The notes under the pieces: generated by a model
The model's input: only the letters and a program-made list of their open reading frames with translations
The model's database searches: none
What the model was told of the DNA's origin: nothing
Program-made: the position numbers and the translations under genes
Part shown: piece by piece, positions 26,001-39,573 of the stretch
Numbering within the stretch: position 1 is the stretch's first letter
Layout: each line of letters starts with the position of its first letter
Source of the DNA: Auanema rhodensis
Taxonomy: Eukaryota; Nematoda; Chromadorea; Rhabditida; Rhabditidae
Length of the DNA: 64,000 nucleotides
NCBI GenBank assembly: GCA_964057225.1
Contig: OZ059894.1
Span: 23,466,476-23,530,475, forward strand
Direction: 5' to 3'

Positions 26001-29000
26001 TTTACGTGAACTTTAATTTATGCTAATTAAATGTACACGTGATGTGCACTTGGTATGTAACTCGCTTCACGTGAAAGATAAAGAGATGCGGTTTTCAAAA
26101 TTAGATTCCCCATGTCCATAGTAGTCTAAAAACAAATTTTTATTGTTATTGGTTCATGGTAACCATGACTTTGAAATTTACGTGAACTTTAATTTATGCT
26201 AATTAAATGTACACGTGATGTGCACTTGGTATGTAACTCGCTTCACGTGAAAGATAAAGAGATGCGGTTTTCAAAATTAGATTCCCCATGTCCATATTAG
26301 TCTAAAAACAAATTTTTATTGATATTGGTGCATGGTAACCATGACTTTGAAATTTACGTGAACTTTAATTTATGCTAATTAAATGTACACGTGATGTGCA
26401 CTTGGTATGTAACTCGCTTCACGTGAAAGATAAAGAGATGCGGTTTTCAAAATTAGATTCCCCATGTCCATATTAGTCTAAAAACAAATTTTTATTGATA
26501 TTAGTTCATGGTAACCATGACTTTGAAATTTACGTGAACTTTAATTTATGCTAATTAAATGTACACGTGATGTGCACTTGGTATGTAACTCGCTTCACGT
26601 GAAAGATAAAGAGATGCGGTTTTCAAAATTAGATTCCCCATGTCCATATTAGTCTAAAAACAAATTTTTATTGATATTGGTGCATGGTAACCATGACTTT
26701 GAAATTTACGTGAACTTTAATTTATGCTAATTAAATGTACACGTGATGTGCACTTGGTATGTAACTCGCTTCACGTGAAAGATAAAGAGATGCGGTTTTC
26801 AAAATTAGATTCCCCATGTCCATATTAGTCTAAAAACAAATTTTTATTGATATTAGTTCATGGTAACCATGTCTTTGAAATTTACGTGAACTTTAATTTA
26901 TGCTAATTAAATGTACACGTGATGTGCACTTGGTATGTAACTTGCTTCACGTGAAAGATAAAGAGATGCGGTTTTCAAAATTAGATTCCCCATGTCCATA
27001 TTAGTCTAAAAAAAATTTTTTATTGATATTGGTTCATGGTAACCATGACTTTGAAATTTACGTGAACTTTAATTTATGCTAATTAAATGTACACGTGATG
27101 TGCACTTGGTATGTAACTCGCTTCACGTGAAAGATAAAGAGATGCGGTTTTCAAAATTAGAATCCCCATGTCCATATTAGTCTAAAAACAAATTTTTATT
27201 GATATTGGTTCATGGTAACCATGTCTTTGAAATTTACGTGAACTTTAATTTATGCTAATTAAATGTACACGTGATGTGCACTTGGTATGTAACTCGCTTC
27301 ACGTGAAAGATAAAGAGATGCGGTTTTCAAAATTAAATTCCCCATGTCCATATTAGTCTAAAAACAAATTTTTATTGATATTGGTTCATGGTAACCATGA
27401 CTTTGAAATTTACGTGAACTTTAATTTATGCTAATTAAATGTACACGTGATGTGCACTTGGTATGTAACTCGCTTCACGTGAAAGATAAAGAGATGCGGT
27501 TTTCAAAATTAGATTCCCCATGTCCATAGTAGTCTAAAAACAAATTTTTATTGTTATTGGTTCATGGTAACCATGACTTTGAAATTTACGTGAACTTTAA
27601 TTTATGCTAATTAAATGTACACGTGATGTGCACTTGGTATGTAACTCGCTTCACGTGAAAGATAAAGAGATGCGGTTTTCAAAATTAGATTCCCCATGTC
27701 CATATTAGTCTAAAAACAAATTTTTATTGATATTGGTGCATGGTAACCATGACTTTGAAATTTACGTGAACTTTAATTTATGCTAATTAAATGTACACGT
27801 GATGTGCACTTGGTATGTAACTCGCTTCACGTGAAAGATAAAGAGATGCGGTTTTCAAAATTAGATTCCCCATGTCCATATTAGTCTAAAAACAAATTTT
27901 TATTGATATTAGTTCATGGTAACCATGACTTTGAAATTTACGTGAACTTTAATTTATGCTAATTAAATGTACACGTGATGTGCACTTGGTATGTAACTCG
28001 CTTCACGTGAAAGATAAAGAGATGCGGTTTTCAAAATTAGATTCCCCATGTCCATATTAGTCTAAAAACAAATTTTTATTGATATTGGTGCATGGTAACC
28101 ATGACTTTGAAATTTACGTGAACTTTAATTTATGCTAATTAAATGTACACGTGATGTGCACTTGGTATGTAACTCGCTTCACGTGAAAGATAAAGAGATG
28201 CGGTTTTCAAAATTAGATTCCCCATGTCCATATTAGTCTAAAAACAAATTTTTATTGATATTAGTTCATGGTAACCATGTCTTTGAAATTTACGTGAACT
28301 TTAATTTATGCTAATTAAATGTACACGTGATGTGCACTTGGTATGTAACTTGCTTCACGTGAAAGATAAAGAGATGCGGTTTTCAAAATTAGATTCCCCA
28401 TGTCCATATTAGTCTAAAAAAAATTTTTTATTGATATTGGTTCATGGTAACCATGACTTTGAAATTTACGTGAACTTTAATTTATGCTAATTAAATGTAC
28501 ACGTGATGTGCACTTGGTATGTAACTCGCTTCACGTGAAAGATAAAGAGATGCGGTTTTCAAAATTAGAATCCCCATGTCCATATTAGTCTAAAAACAAA
28601 TTTTTATTGATATTGGTGCATGGTAACCATGACTTTGAAATTTACGTGAACTTTAATTTATGCTAATTAAATGTACACGTGATGTGCACTTGGTATGTAA
28701 CTCGCTTCACGTGAAAGATAAAGAGATGCGGTTTTCAAAATTAGATTCCCCATGTCCATATTAGTCTAAAAACAAATTTTTATTGATATTGGTGCATGGT
28801 AACCATGACTTTGAAATTTACGTGAACTTTAATTTATGCTAATTAAATGTACACGTGATGTGCACTTGGTATGTAACTCGCTTCACGTGAAAGATAAAGA
28901 GATGCGGTTTTCAAAATTAGATTCCCCATGTCCATATTAGTCTAAAAACAAATTTTTATTGATATTGGTGCATGGTAACCATGACTTTGAAATTTACGTG

Positions 29001-32000
29001 AACTTTAATTTATGCTAATTAAATGTACACGTGATGTGCACTTGGTATGTGACTCGCTTCACGTGAAAGATAAAGAGATGCGGTTTTCAGAATTAGATTT
29101 CCCATGTCCATATTAGTCTAAAAACAAATTTTTATTGATATTGGTGCATGGTAACCATGACTTTGAAATTTACGTGAACTTTAATTTATGCTAATTAAAT
29201 GTACACGTGATGTGCACTTGGTATGTAACTCGCTTCACGTGAAAGATAAAGAGATGCGGTTTTCAAAATTAGAATCCCCATGTCCATATTAGTCTAAAAA
29301 CAAATTTTTATTGATATTGGTGCATGGTAACCATGATTTTGAAATTTACGTGAACTTTAATTTATGCTAATTAAATGTACACGTGATGTGCACTTGGTAT
29401 GTAACTCGCTTCACGTGAAAGATAAAGAGATGCGGTTTTCAAAATTAGATTTCTCATGTCCATATTAGTCTAAAAACAAATTTTTATTGATATTGATGCA
29501 TGGTAACCATGACTTTGAAATTTACGTGAACTTTAATTTATGCTAATTAAATGTACACGTGATGTGCACTTGGTATGTAACTCGCTTCACGTGAAAGATA
29601 AAGAGATGCGGTTTTCAAAATTAGAATCCCCATGTCCATATTAGTCTAAAAACAAATTTTTATTGATATTGGTTCATGGTAACCATGTCTTTGAAATTTA
29701 CGTGAACTTTAATTTATGCTAATTAAATGTACACGTGATGTGCACTTGGTATGTAACTCGCTTCACGTGAAAGATAAAGAGATGCGGTTTTCAAAATTAG
29801 ATTCCCCATGTCCATATTAGTCTAAAAACAAATTTTTATTGATATTGGTTCATGGTAACCATGTCTTTGAAATTTACGTGAACTTTAATTTATGCTAATT
29901 AAATGTACACGTGATGTGCACTTGGTATGTAACTCGCTTCACGTGAAAGATAAAGAGATGCGGTTTTCAAAATTAAATTCCCCATGTCCATATTAGTCTA
30001 AAAACAAATTTTTATTGATATTGGTTCATGGTAACCATGACTTTGAAATTTACGTGAACTTTAATTTATGCTAATTAAATGTACACGTGATGTGCACTTG
30101 GTATGTAACTCGCTTCACGTGAAAGATAAAGAGATGCGGTTTTCAAAATTAGATTCCCCATGTCCATAGTAGTCTAAAAACAAATTTTTATTGTTATTGG
30201 TTCATGGTAACCATGACTTTGAAATTTACGTGAACTTTAATTTATGCTAATTAAATGTACACGTGATGTGCACTTGGTATGTAACTCGCTTCACGTGAAA
30301 GATAAAGAGATGCGGTTTTCAAAATTAGATTCCCCATGTCCATATTAGTCTAAAAACAAATTTTTATTGATATTGGTGCATGGTAACCATGACTTTGAAA
30401 TTTACGTGAACTTTAATTTATGCTAATTAAATGTACACGTGATGTGCACTTGGTATGTAACTCGCTTCACGTGAAAGATAAAGAGATGCGGTTTTCAAAA
30501 TTAGATTCCCCATGTCCATATTAGTCTAAAAACAAATTTTTATTGATATTAGTTCATGGTAACCATGACTTTGAAATTTACGTGAACTTTAATTTATGCT
30601 AATTAAATGTACACGTGATGTGCACTTGGTATGTAACTCGCTTCACGTGAAAGATAAAGAGATGCGGTTTTCAAAATTAGATTCCCCATGTCCATATTAG
30701 TCTAAAAACAAATTTTTATTGATATTGGTGCATGGTAACCATGACTTTGAAATTTACGTGAACTTTAATTTATGCTAATTAAATGTACACGTGATGTGCA
30801 CTTGGTATGTAACTCGCTTCACGTGAAAGATAAAGAGATGCGGTTTTCAAAATTAGATTCCCCATGTCCATATTAGTCTAAAAACAAATTTTTATTGATA
30901 TTAGTTCATGGTAACCATGTCTTTGAAATTTACGTGAACTTTAATTTATGCTAATTAAATGTACACGTGATGTGCACTTGGTATGTAACTTGCTTCACGT
31001 GAAAGATAAAGAGATGCGGTTTTCAAAATTAGATTCCCCATGTCCATATTAGTCTAAAAAAAATTTTTTATTGATATTGGTTCATGGTAACCATGACTTT
31101 GAAATTTACGTGAACTTTAATTTATGCTAATTAAATGTACACGTGATGTGCACTTGGTATGTAACTCGCTTCACGTGAAAGATAAAGAGATGCGGTTTTC
31201 AAAATTAGAATCCCCATGTCCATATTAGTCTAAAAACAAATTTTTATTGATATTGGTGCATGGTAACCATGACTTTGAAATTTACGTGAACTTTAATTTA
31301 TGCTAATTAAATGTACACGTGATGTGCACTTGGTATGTAACTCGCTTCACGTGAAAGATAAAGAGATGCGGTTTTCAAAATTAGATTCCCCATGTCCATA
31401 TTAGTCTAAAAACAAATTTTTATTGATATTGGTGCATGGTAACCATGACTTTGAAATTTACGTGAACTTTAATTTATGCTAATTAAATGTACACGTGATG
31501 TGCACTTGGTATGTAACTCGCTTCACGTGAAAGATAAAGAGATGCGGTTTTCAAAATTAGATTCCCCATGTCCATATTAGTCTAAAAACAAATTTTTATT
31601 GATATTGGTGCATGGTAACCATGACTTTGAAATTTACGTGAACTTTAATTTATGCTAATTAAATGTACACGTGATGTGCACTTGGTATGTGACTCGCTTC
31701 ACGTGAAAGATAAAGAGATGCGGTTTTCAGAATTAGATTTCCCATGTCCATATTAGTCTAAAAACAAATTTTTATTGATATTGGTGCATGGTAACCATGA
31801 CTTTGAAATTTACGTGAACTTTAATTTATGCTAATTAAATGTACACGTGATGTGCACTTGGTATGTAACTCGCTTCACGTGAAAGATAAAGAGATGCGGT
31901 TTTCAAAATTAGAATCCCCATGTCCATATTAGTCTAAAAACAAATTTTTATTGATATTGGTGCATGGTAACCATGATTTTGAAATTTACGTGAACTTTAA

Positions 32001-32182
32001 TTTATGCTAATTAAATGTACACGTGATGTGCACTTGGTATGTAACTCGCTTCACGTGAAAGATAAAGAGATGCGGTTTTCAAAATTAGATTTCTCATGTC
32101 CATATTAGTCTAAAAACAAATTTTTATTGATATTGATGCATGGTAACCATGACTTTGAAATTTACGTGAACTTTAATTTATG
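23031..32182. repeat. Array domain 2: 15-mer higher-order repeat, 2640 bp
   Basis: Four units begin at 23031, 25671, 27079 and 29719. The complete unit is 15 monomers with a distinctive order: CATGTC; TTAAATTCC; CATAGTAGTC/GTTATTGG; GTGCATGG; ATTAGTTCATGG; GTGCATGG; ATTAGTTCATGG with CATGTC; AACTTGC with A8T6; AATCCCC; two GTGCATGG; GTGACT with CAGAATTAGATTTCCC; AATCCCC with GATTTTG; GATTTCTC with TTGATGCATGG; AATCCCC with CATGTC. CATAGTAG recurs at 23481, 26121, 27529 and 30169 (steps 2640, 1408, 2640), and the A8T6 tract shows the same steps. The fourth unit loses identity at its 15th monomer. Confidence 0.88.
25671..27078. repeat. Truncated 8-monomer copy of the 15-mer unit
   Basis: Units 1 to 8 are present, then monomers 9-15 are missing. 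The next monomer (27079) has the AATCCCC of unit position 9 or 15 and the CATGTC end of position 15 or 1, then continues with position 2. The product is what a seven-monomer deletion with its crossover inside or next to this monomer would leave. The neighbouring 15-mers are intact, so the deletion occurred during or after amplification. Confidence 0.8.
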
Positions 32183-34646
32183 CTAATTAAATGTACACGT
32201 GATGTGCACTTGGTATGTAACTCGCTTCACGTGAAAGATAAAGAGATGCGGTTTTCAAAATTAGATTCCCCATGTCCATATTAGTCTAAAAACAAATTTT
32301 TATTGATATTGGTGCATGGTAACCACGACTTTGAAATTTACGTGAACTTTAATTTATGCTAATTAAATGTACACGTGATGTGCACTTGGTATGTAACTCG
32401 CTTCACGTGAAAGATAAAGAGATGCGGTTTTCAAAATTAGATTCCCCATGTCCATATTAGTCTAAAAACAAATTTTTATTGATATTGGTGCATGGTAACC
32501 ATGACTTTGAAATTTACGTGAACTTTAATTTATGCTAATTAAATGTACACGTGATGTGCACTTGGTATGTAACTCGCTTCACGTGAAAGATAAAGAGATG
32601 CGGTTTTCAAAATTAGATTCCCCATGTCCATATCAGTCTAAAAACAAATTTTTATTGATATTGGTGCATGGTAACCATGATTTTGAAATTTACGTGAACT
32701 TTAATTTATGCTAATTAAATGTACACGTGATGTGCACTTGGTATGTAACTCGCTTCACGTGAAAGATAAAGAGATGCGGTTTTCAAAATTAGAATCCCCA
32801 TGTCCATATTAGTCTAAAAACAAATTTTTATTGATATTGGTGCATGGTAACCATGATTTTGAAATTTACGTGAACTTTAATTTATGCTAATTAAATGTAC
32901 ACGTGATGTGCACTTGGTATGTAACTCGCTTCACGTGAAAGATAAAGAGATGCGGTTTTCAAAATTAGATTCCCCATGTCCATATTAGTCTAAAAACAAA
33001 TTTTTATTGATATTGGTGCATGGTAACCACGACTTTGAAATTTACGTGAACTTTAATTTATGCTAATTAAATGTACACGTGATGTGCACTTGGTATGTAA
33101 CTCGCTTCACGTGAAAGATAAAGAGATGCGGTTTTCAAAATTAGATTCCCCATGTCCATATTAGTCTAAAAACAAATTTTTATTGATATTGGTGCATGGT
33201 AACCACGACTTTGAAATTTACGTGAACTTCAATTTATGCTAATTAAATGTACACGTGATGTGCACTTGGTATGTAACTCGCTTCACGTGAAAGATAAAGA
33301 GATGCGGTTTTCAAAATTAGATTCCCCATGTCCATATTAGTCTAAAAACAAATTTTTATTGATATTGGTGCATGGTAACCACGACTTTGAAATTTACGTG
33401 AACTTTAATTTATGCTAATTAAATGTACACGTGATGTGCACTTGGTATGTAACTCGCTTCACGTGAAAGATAAAGAGATGCGGTTTTCAAAATTAGATTC
33501 CCCATGTCCATATTAGTCTAAAAACAAATTTTTATTGATATTGGTGCATGGTAACCATGACTTTGAAATTTACGTGAACTTTAATTTATGCTAATTAAAT
33601 GTACACGTGATGTGCACTTGGTATGTAACTCGCTTCACGTGAAAGATAAAGAGATGCGGTTTTCAAAATTAGATTCCCCATGTCCATATCAGTCTAAAAA
33701 CAAATTTTTATTGATATTGGTGCATGGTAACCATGATTTTGAAATTTACGTGAACTTTAATTTATGCTAATTAAATGTACACGTGATGTGCACTTGGTAT
33801 GTAACTCGCTTCACGTGAAAGATAAAGAGATGCGGTTTTCAAAATTAGAATCCCCATGTCCATATTAGTCTAAAAACAAATTTTTATTGATATTGGTGCA
33901 TGGTAACCATGATTTTGAAATTTACGTGAACTTTAATTTATGCTAATTAAATGTACACGTGATGTGCACTTGGTATGTAACTCGCTTCACGTGAAAGATA
34001 AAGAGATGCGGTTTTCAAAATTAGATTCCCCATGTCCATATTAGTCTAAAAACAAATTTTTATTGATATTGGTGCATGGTAACCACGACTTTGAAATTTA
34101 CGTGAACTTTAATTTATGCTAATTAAATGTACACGTGATGTGCACTTGGTATGTAACTCGCTTCACGTGAAAGATAAAGAGATGCGGTTTTCAAAATTAG
34201 ATTCCCCATGTCCATATTAGTCTAAAAACAAATTTTTATTGATATTGGTGCATGGTAACCATGACTTTGAAATTTACGTGAACTTTAATTTATGCTAATT
34301 AAATGTACACGTGATGTGCACTTGGTATGTAACTCGCTTCACGTGAAAGATAAAGAGATGCGGTTTTCAAAATTAGATTCCCCATGTCCATATCAGTCTA
34401 AAAACAAATTTTTATTGATATTGGTGCATGGTAACCATGATTTTGAAATTTACGTGAACTTTAATTTATGCTAATTAAATGTACACGTGATGTGCACTTG
34501 GTATGTAACTCGCTTCACGTGAAAGATAAAGAGATGCGGTTTTCAAAATTAGAATCCCCATGTCCATATTAGTCTAAAAACAAATTTTTATTGATATTGG
34601 TGCATGGTAACCATGATTTTGAAATTTACGTGAACTTTAATTTATG
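32183..34646. repeat. Four-monomer module CACGAC / plain / TATCAG / AATCCCC
   Basis: The module CACGAC, plain, TATCAG with GATTTTG, AATCCCC with GATTTTG occurs at 32183-32886, 33239-33942 and 33943-34646. Two additional CACGAC monomers stand at 32887 and 33063, the latter with a private CTTCAATTT. The TATCAG change converts a TAG stop and thereby opens short spurious reading frames of 60 codons, which are not genes. CACGAC breaks the CATGGTAACCATG dyad. The module is also the start of the 13-mer that follows. Confidence 0.78.
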
Positions 34647-37600
34647 CTAATTAAATGTACACGTGATGTGCACTTGGTATGTAACTCGCTTCACGTGAAA
34701 GATAAAGAGATGCGGTTTTCAAAATTAGATTCCCCATGTCCATATTAGTCTAAAAACAAATTTTTATTGATATTGGTGCATGGTAACCATGACTTTGAAA
34801 TTTACGTGAACTTTAATTTATGCTAATTAAATGTACACGTGATGTGCACTTGGTATGTAACTCGCTTCACGTGAAAGTTAAAGAGATGCGGTTTTCAAAA
34901 TTAGATTCCCCATGTCCATATTAGTCTAAAAACAAATTTTTATTGATATTGGTGCATGGTAACCATGACTTTGAAATTTACGTGAACTTTAATTTATGCT
35001 AATTAAATGTACACGTGATGTGCACTTGGTATGTAACTCGCTTCACGTGAAAGATAAAGAGATGCGGTTTTCAAAATTAGAATCCCCATGTCCATATTAG
35101 TCTAAAAACAAATTTTTATTGATATTGGTGCATGGTAACCATGATTTTGAAATTTACGTGAACTTTAATTTATGCTAATTAAATGTACACGTGATGTGCA
35201 CTTGGTATGTAACTCGCTTCACGTGAAAGATAAAGAGATGCGGTTTTCAAAATTAGATTTCTCATGTCCATATTAGTCTAAAAACAAATTTTTATTGATA
35301 TTGATGCATGGTAACCATGACTTTGAAATTTACGTGAACTTTAATTTATGCTAATTAAATGTACACGTGATGTGCACTTGGTATGTAACTCGCTTCACGT
35401 GAAAGATAAAGAGATGCGGTTTTCAAAATTAGATTCCCCATGTCCATATTAGTCTAAAAACAAATTTTTATTGATATTGGTGCATGGTAACCACGACTTT
35501 GAAATTTACGTGAACTTTAATTTATGCTAATTAAATGTACACGTGATGTGCACTTGGTATGTAACTCGCTTCACGTGAAAGATAAAGAGATGCGGTTTTC
35601 AAAATTAGATTCCCCATGTCCATATTAGTCTAAAAACAAATTTTTATTGATATTGGTGCATGGTAACCATGACTTTGAAATTTACGTGAACTTTAATTTA
35701 TGCTAATTAAATGTACACGTGATGTGCACTTGGTATGTAACTCGCTTCACGTGAAAGATAAAGAGATGCGGTTTTCAAAATTAGATTCCCCATGTCCATA
35801 TCAGTCTAAAAACAAATTTTTATTGATATTGGTGCATGGTAACCATGACTTTGAAATTTACGTGAACTTTAATTTATGCTAATTAAATGTACACGTGATG
35901 TGCACTTGGTATGTAACTCGCTTCACGTGAAAGATAAAGAGATGCGGTTTTCAAAATTATATTCCCCATGTCCATATTAGTCTAAAAACAAATTTTTATT
36001 GATATTGGTGCATGGTAACCATGACTTTGAAATTTACGTGAACTTTAATTTATGCTAATTAAATGTACACGTGATGTGCACTTGGTATGTAACTCGCTTC
36101 ACGTGAAAGATAAAGAGATGCGGTTTTCAAAATTAGATTCCCCATGTCCATATTAGTCGAAAAACAAATTTTTATTGATATTGGTGCATGGTAACCATGA
36201 TTTTGAAATTTACGTGAACTTTAATTTATGCTAATTAAATGTACACGTGATGTGCACTTGGTATGTAACTCGCTTCACGTGAAAGATAAAGAGATGCGGT
36301 TTTCAAAATTAGATTCCCCATGTCCATATTAGTCTAAAAACAAATTTTTATTGATATTGGTGCATGGTAACCACGACTTTGAAATTTACGTGAACTTTAA
36401 TTTATGCTAATTAAATGTACACGTGATGTGCACTTGGTATGTAACTCGCTTCACGTGAAAGATAAAGAGATGCGGTTTTCAAAATTAGATTCCCCATGTC
36501 CATATTAGTCTAAAAACAAATTTTTATTGATATTGGTGCATGGTAACCATGACTTTGAAATTTACGTGAACTTTAATTTATGCTAATTAAATGTACACGT
36601 GATGTGCACTTGGTATGTAACTCGCTTCACGTGAAAGATAAAGAGATGCGGTTTTCAAAATTAGATTCCCCATGTCCATATCAGTCTAAAAACAAATTTT
36701 TATTGATATTGGTGCATGGTAACCATGATTTTGAAATTTACGTGAACTTTAATTTATGCTAATTAAATGTACACGTGATGTGCACTTGGTATGTAACTCG
36801 CTTCACGTGAAAGATAAAGAGATGCGGTTTTCAAAATTAGAATCCCCATGTCCATATTAGTCTAAAAACAAATTTTTATTGATATTGGTGCATGGTAACC
36901 ATGATTTTGAAATTTACGTGAACTTTAATTTATGCTAATTAAATGTACACGTGATGTGCACTTGGTATGTAACTCGCTTCACGTGAAAGATAAAGAGATG
37001 CGGTTTTCAAAATTAGATTCCCCATGTCCATATTAGTCTAAAAACAAATTTTTATTGATATTGGTGCATGGTAACCATGACTTTGAAATTTACGTGAACT
37101 TTAATTTATGCTAATTAAATGTACACGTGATGTGCACTTGGTATGTAACTCGCTTCACGTGAAAGTTAAAGAGATGCGGTTTTCAAAATTAGATTCCCCA
37201 TGTCCATATTAGTCTAAAAACAAATTTTTATTGATATTGGTGCATGGTAACCATGACTTTGAAATTTACGTGAACTTTAATTTATGCTAATTAAATGTAC
37301 ACGTGATGTGCACTTGGTATGTAACTCGCTTCACGTGAAAGATAAAGAGATGCGGTTTTCAAAATTAGAATCCCCATGTCCATATTAGTCTAAAAACAAA
37401 TTTTTATTGATATTGGTGCATGGTAACCATGATTTTGAAATTTACGTGAACTTTAATTTATGCTAATTAAATGTACACGTGATGTGCACTTGGTATGTAA
37501 CTCGCTTCACGTGAAAGATAAAGAGATGCGGTTTTCAAAATTAGATTTCTCATGTCCATATTAGTCTAAAAACAAATTTTTATTGATATTGATGCATGGT

Positions 37601-38517
37601 AACCATGACTTTGAAATTTACGTGAACTTTAATTTATGCTAATTAAATGTACACGTGATGTGCACTTGGTATGTAACTCGCTTCACGTGAAAGATAAAGA
37701 GATGCGGTTTTCAAAATTAGATTCCCCATGTCCATATTAGTCTAAAAACAAATTTTTATTGATATTGGTGCATGGTAACCACGACTTTGAAATTTACGTG
37801 AACTTTAATTTATGCTAATTAAATGTACACGTGATGTGCACTTGGTATGTAACTCGCTTCACGTGAAAGATAAAGAGATGCGGTTTTCAAAATTAGATTC
37901 CCCATGTCCATATTAGTCTAAAAACAAATTTTTATTGATATTGGTGCATGGTAACCATGACTTTGAAATTTACGTGAACTTTAATTTATGCTAATTAAAT
38001 GTACACGTGATGTGCACTTGGTATGTAACTCGCTTCACGTGAAAGATAAAGAGATGCGGTTTTCAAAATTAGATCCCCATGTCCATATCAGTCTAAAAAC
38101 AAATTTTTATTGATATTGGTGCATGGTAACCATGACTTTGAAATTTACGTGAACTTTAATTTATGCTAATTAAATGTACACGTGATGTGCACTTGGTATG
38201 TAACTCGCTTCACGTGAAAGATAAAGAGATGCGGTTTTCAAAATTATATTCCCCATGTCCATATTAGTCTAAAAACAAATTTTTATTGATATTGGTGCAT
38301 GGTAACCATGACTTTGAAATTTACGTGAACTTTAATTTATGCTAATTAAATGTACACGTGATGTGCACTTGGTATGTAACTCGCTTCACGTGAAAGATAA
38401 AGAGATGCGGTTTTCAAAATTAGATTCCCCATGTCCATATTAGTCGAAAAACAAATTTTTATTGATATTGGTTCATGGTAACCATGACTTTGAAATTTAC
38501 GTGAACTTTAATTTATG
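33943..38517. repeat. Array domain 3: two copies of a 13-mer HOR, 2288 bp
   Basis: Copies lie at 33943-36230 and 36231-38517. The order is CACGAC, plain, TATCAG, AATCCCC, plain, GAAAGTTAAAG, AATCCCC/GATTTTG, GATTTCTC/TTGATGCATGG, CACGAC, plain, TATCAG, TTATATTCC, GTCGAAAAAC. GAAAGTTAAAG occurs at 34878, 37166 and 39453, steps of 2288 and 2287 bp; TTATATTCC occurs at 35960 and 38247. The second copy is one base short because its TATCAG monomer at 37991 is 175 bp. Its last monomer has GGTTCATGG and CATGAC instead of GGTGCATGG and CATGATTTTG. Confidence 0.85.
37991..38165 (+). repeat. 175-bp TATCAG monomer with 1-bp deletion
   Basis: AGATTCCCC reads AGATCCCC near 38075, the only single-base deletion found in the array. 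It shifts the phase of all later monomers by one base, confirmed by the monomer start positions that follow. The homologous monomer at 35703, one 13-mer earlier, is full length, so the deletion is younger than that duplication (or is a sequencing error). Confidence 0.75.
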
Positions 38518-39573
38518 CTAATTAAATGTACACGTGATGTGCACTTGGTATGTGACTCGCTTCACGTGAAAGATAAAGAGATGCGGTTTTCAGAATTAGA
38601 TTCCCCATGTCCATATTAGTCTAAAAACAAATTTTTATTGATATTGGTGCATGGTAACCATGACTTTGAAATTTACGTGAACTTTAATTTATGCTAATTA
38701 AATGTACACGTGATGTGCACTTGGTATGTAACTCGCTTCACGTGAAAGATAAAGAGATGCGGTTTTCAAAATTAGAATCCCCATGTCCATATTAGTCTAA
38801 AAACAAATTTTTATTGATATTGGTGCATGGTAACCATGATTTTGAAATTTACGTGAACTTTAATTTATGCTAATTAAATGTACACGTGATGTGCACTTGG
38901 TATGTAACTCGCTTCACGTGAAAGATAAAGAGATGCGGTTTTCAAAATTAGATTTCTCATGTCCATATTAGTCTAAAAACAAATTTTTATTGATATTGGT
39001 GCATGGTAACCATGACTTTGAAATTTACGTGAACTTTAATTTATGCTAATTAAATGTACACGTGATGTGCACTTGGTATGTAACTCGCTTCACGTGAAAG
39101 ATAAAGAGATGCGGTTTTCAAAATTAGATTCCCCATGTCCATATTAGTCTAAAAACAAATTTTTATTGATATTGGTGCATGGTAACCACGACTTTGAAAT
39201 TTACGTGAACTTTAATTTATGCTAATTAAATGTACACGTGATGTGCACTTGGTATGTAACTCGCTTCACGTGAAAGATAAAGAGATGCGGTTTTCAAAAT
39301 TAGATTCCCCATGTCCATATTAGTCTAAAAACAAATTTTTATTGATATTGGTGCATGGTAACCATGACTTTGAAATTTACGTGAACTTTAATTTATGCTA
39401 ATTAAATGTACACGTGATGTGCACTTGGTATGTAACTCGCTTCACGTGAAAGTTAAAGAGATGCGGTTTTCAAAATTAGATTCCCCATGTCCATATTAGT
39501 CTAAAAACAAATTTTTATTGATATTGGTGCATGGTAACCATGACTTTGAAATTTACGTGAACTTTAATTTATG
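38518..39573. repeat. Partial third copy of domain 3 monomers
   Basis: Six monomers follow: GTGACT with CAGAATTAG, AATCCCC/GATTTTG, GATTTCTC, CACGAC, plain, GAAAGTTAAAG. The first resembles unit position 12 of the domain 2 15-mer, and the next two resemble positions 13 and 14. The last three return to domain 3 types. This looks like a domain 2 segment recombined into a domain 3 unit. The GATTTCTC monomer here has GGTGCATGG rather than the TTGATGCATGG of domain 2. Confidence 0.6.

Noticed and set aside
23031-32182. Assembly artefact as the explanation of the 15-mer copies
   Set aside because: Not excluded, but the copies are not simple duplicates: one lacks seven monomers with a phase-preserving junction and the last diverges at its 15th monomer, which is more like biology than a collapsed or looped graph.
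32532-36762. Five identical 60-codon open reading frames starting at 32532, 33588, 34292, 35700 and 36580
   Set aside because: Each is a stretch of ordinary satellite monomer in which TATTAG became TATCAG, removing one stop. The frame ends in the next monomer because 176 is not divisible by three. There is no coding bias or gene context.
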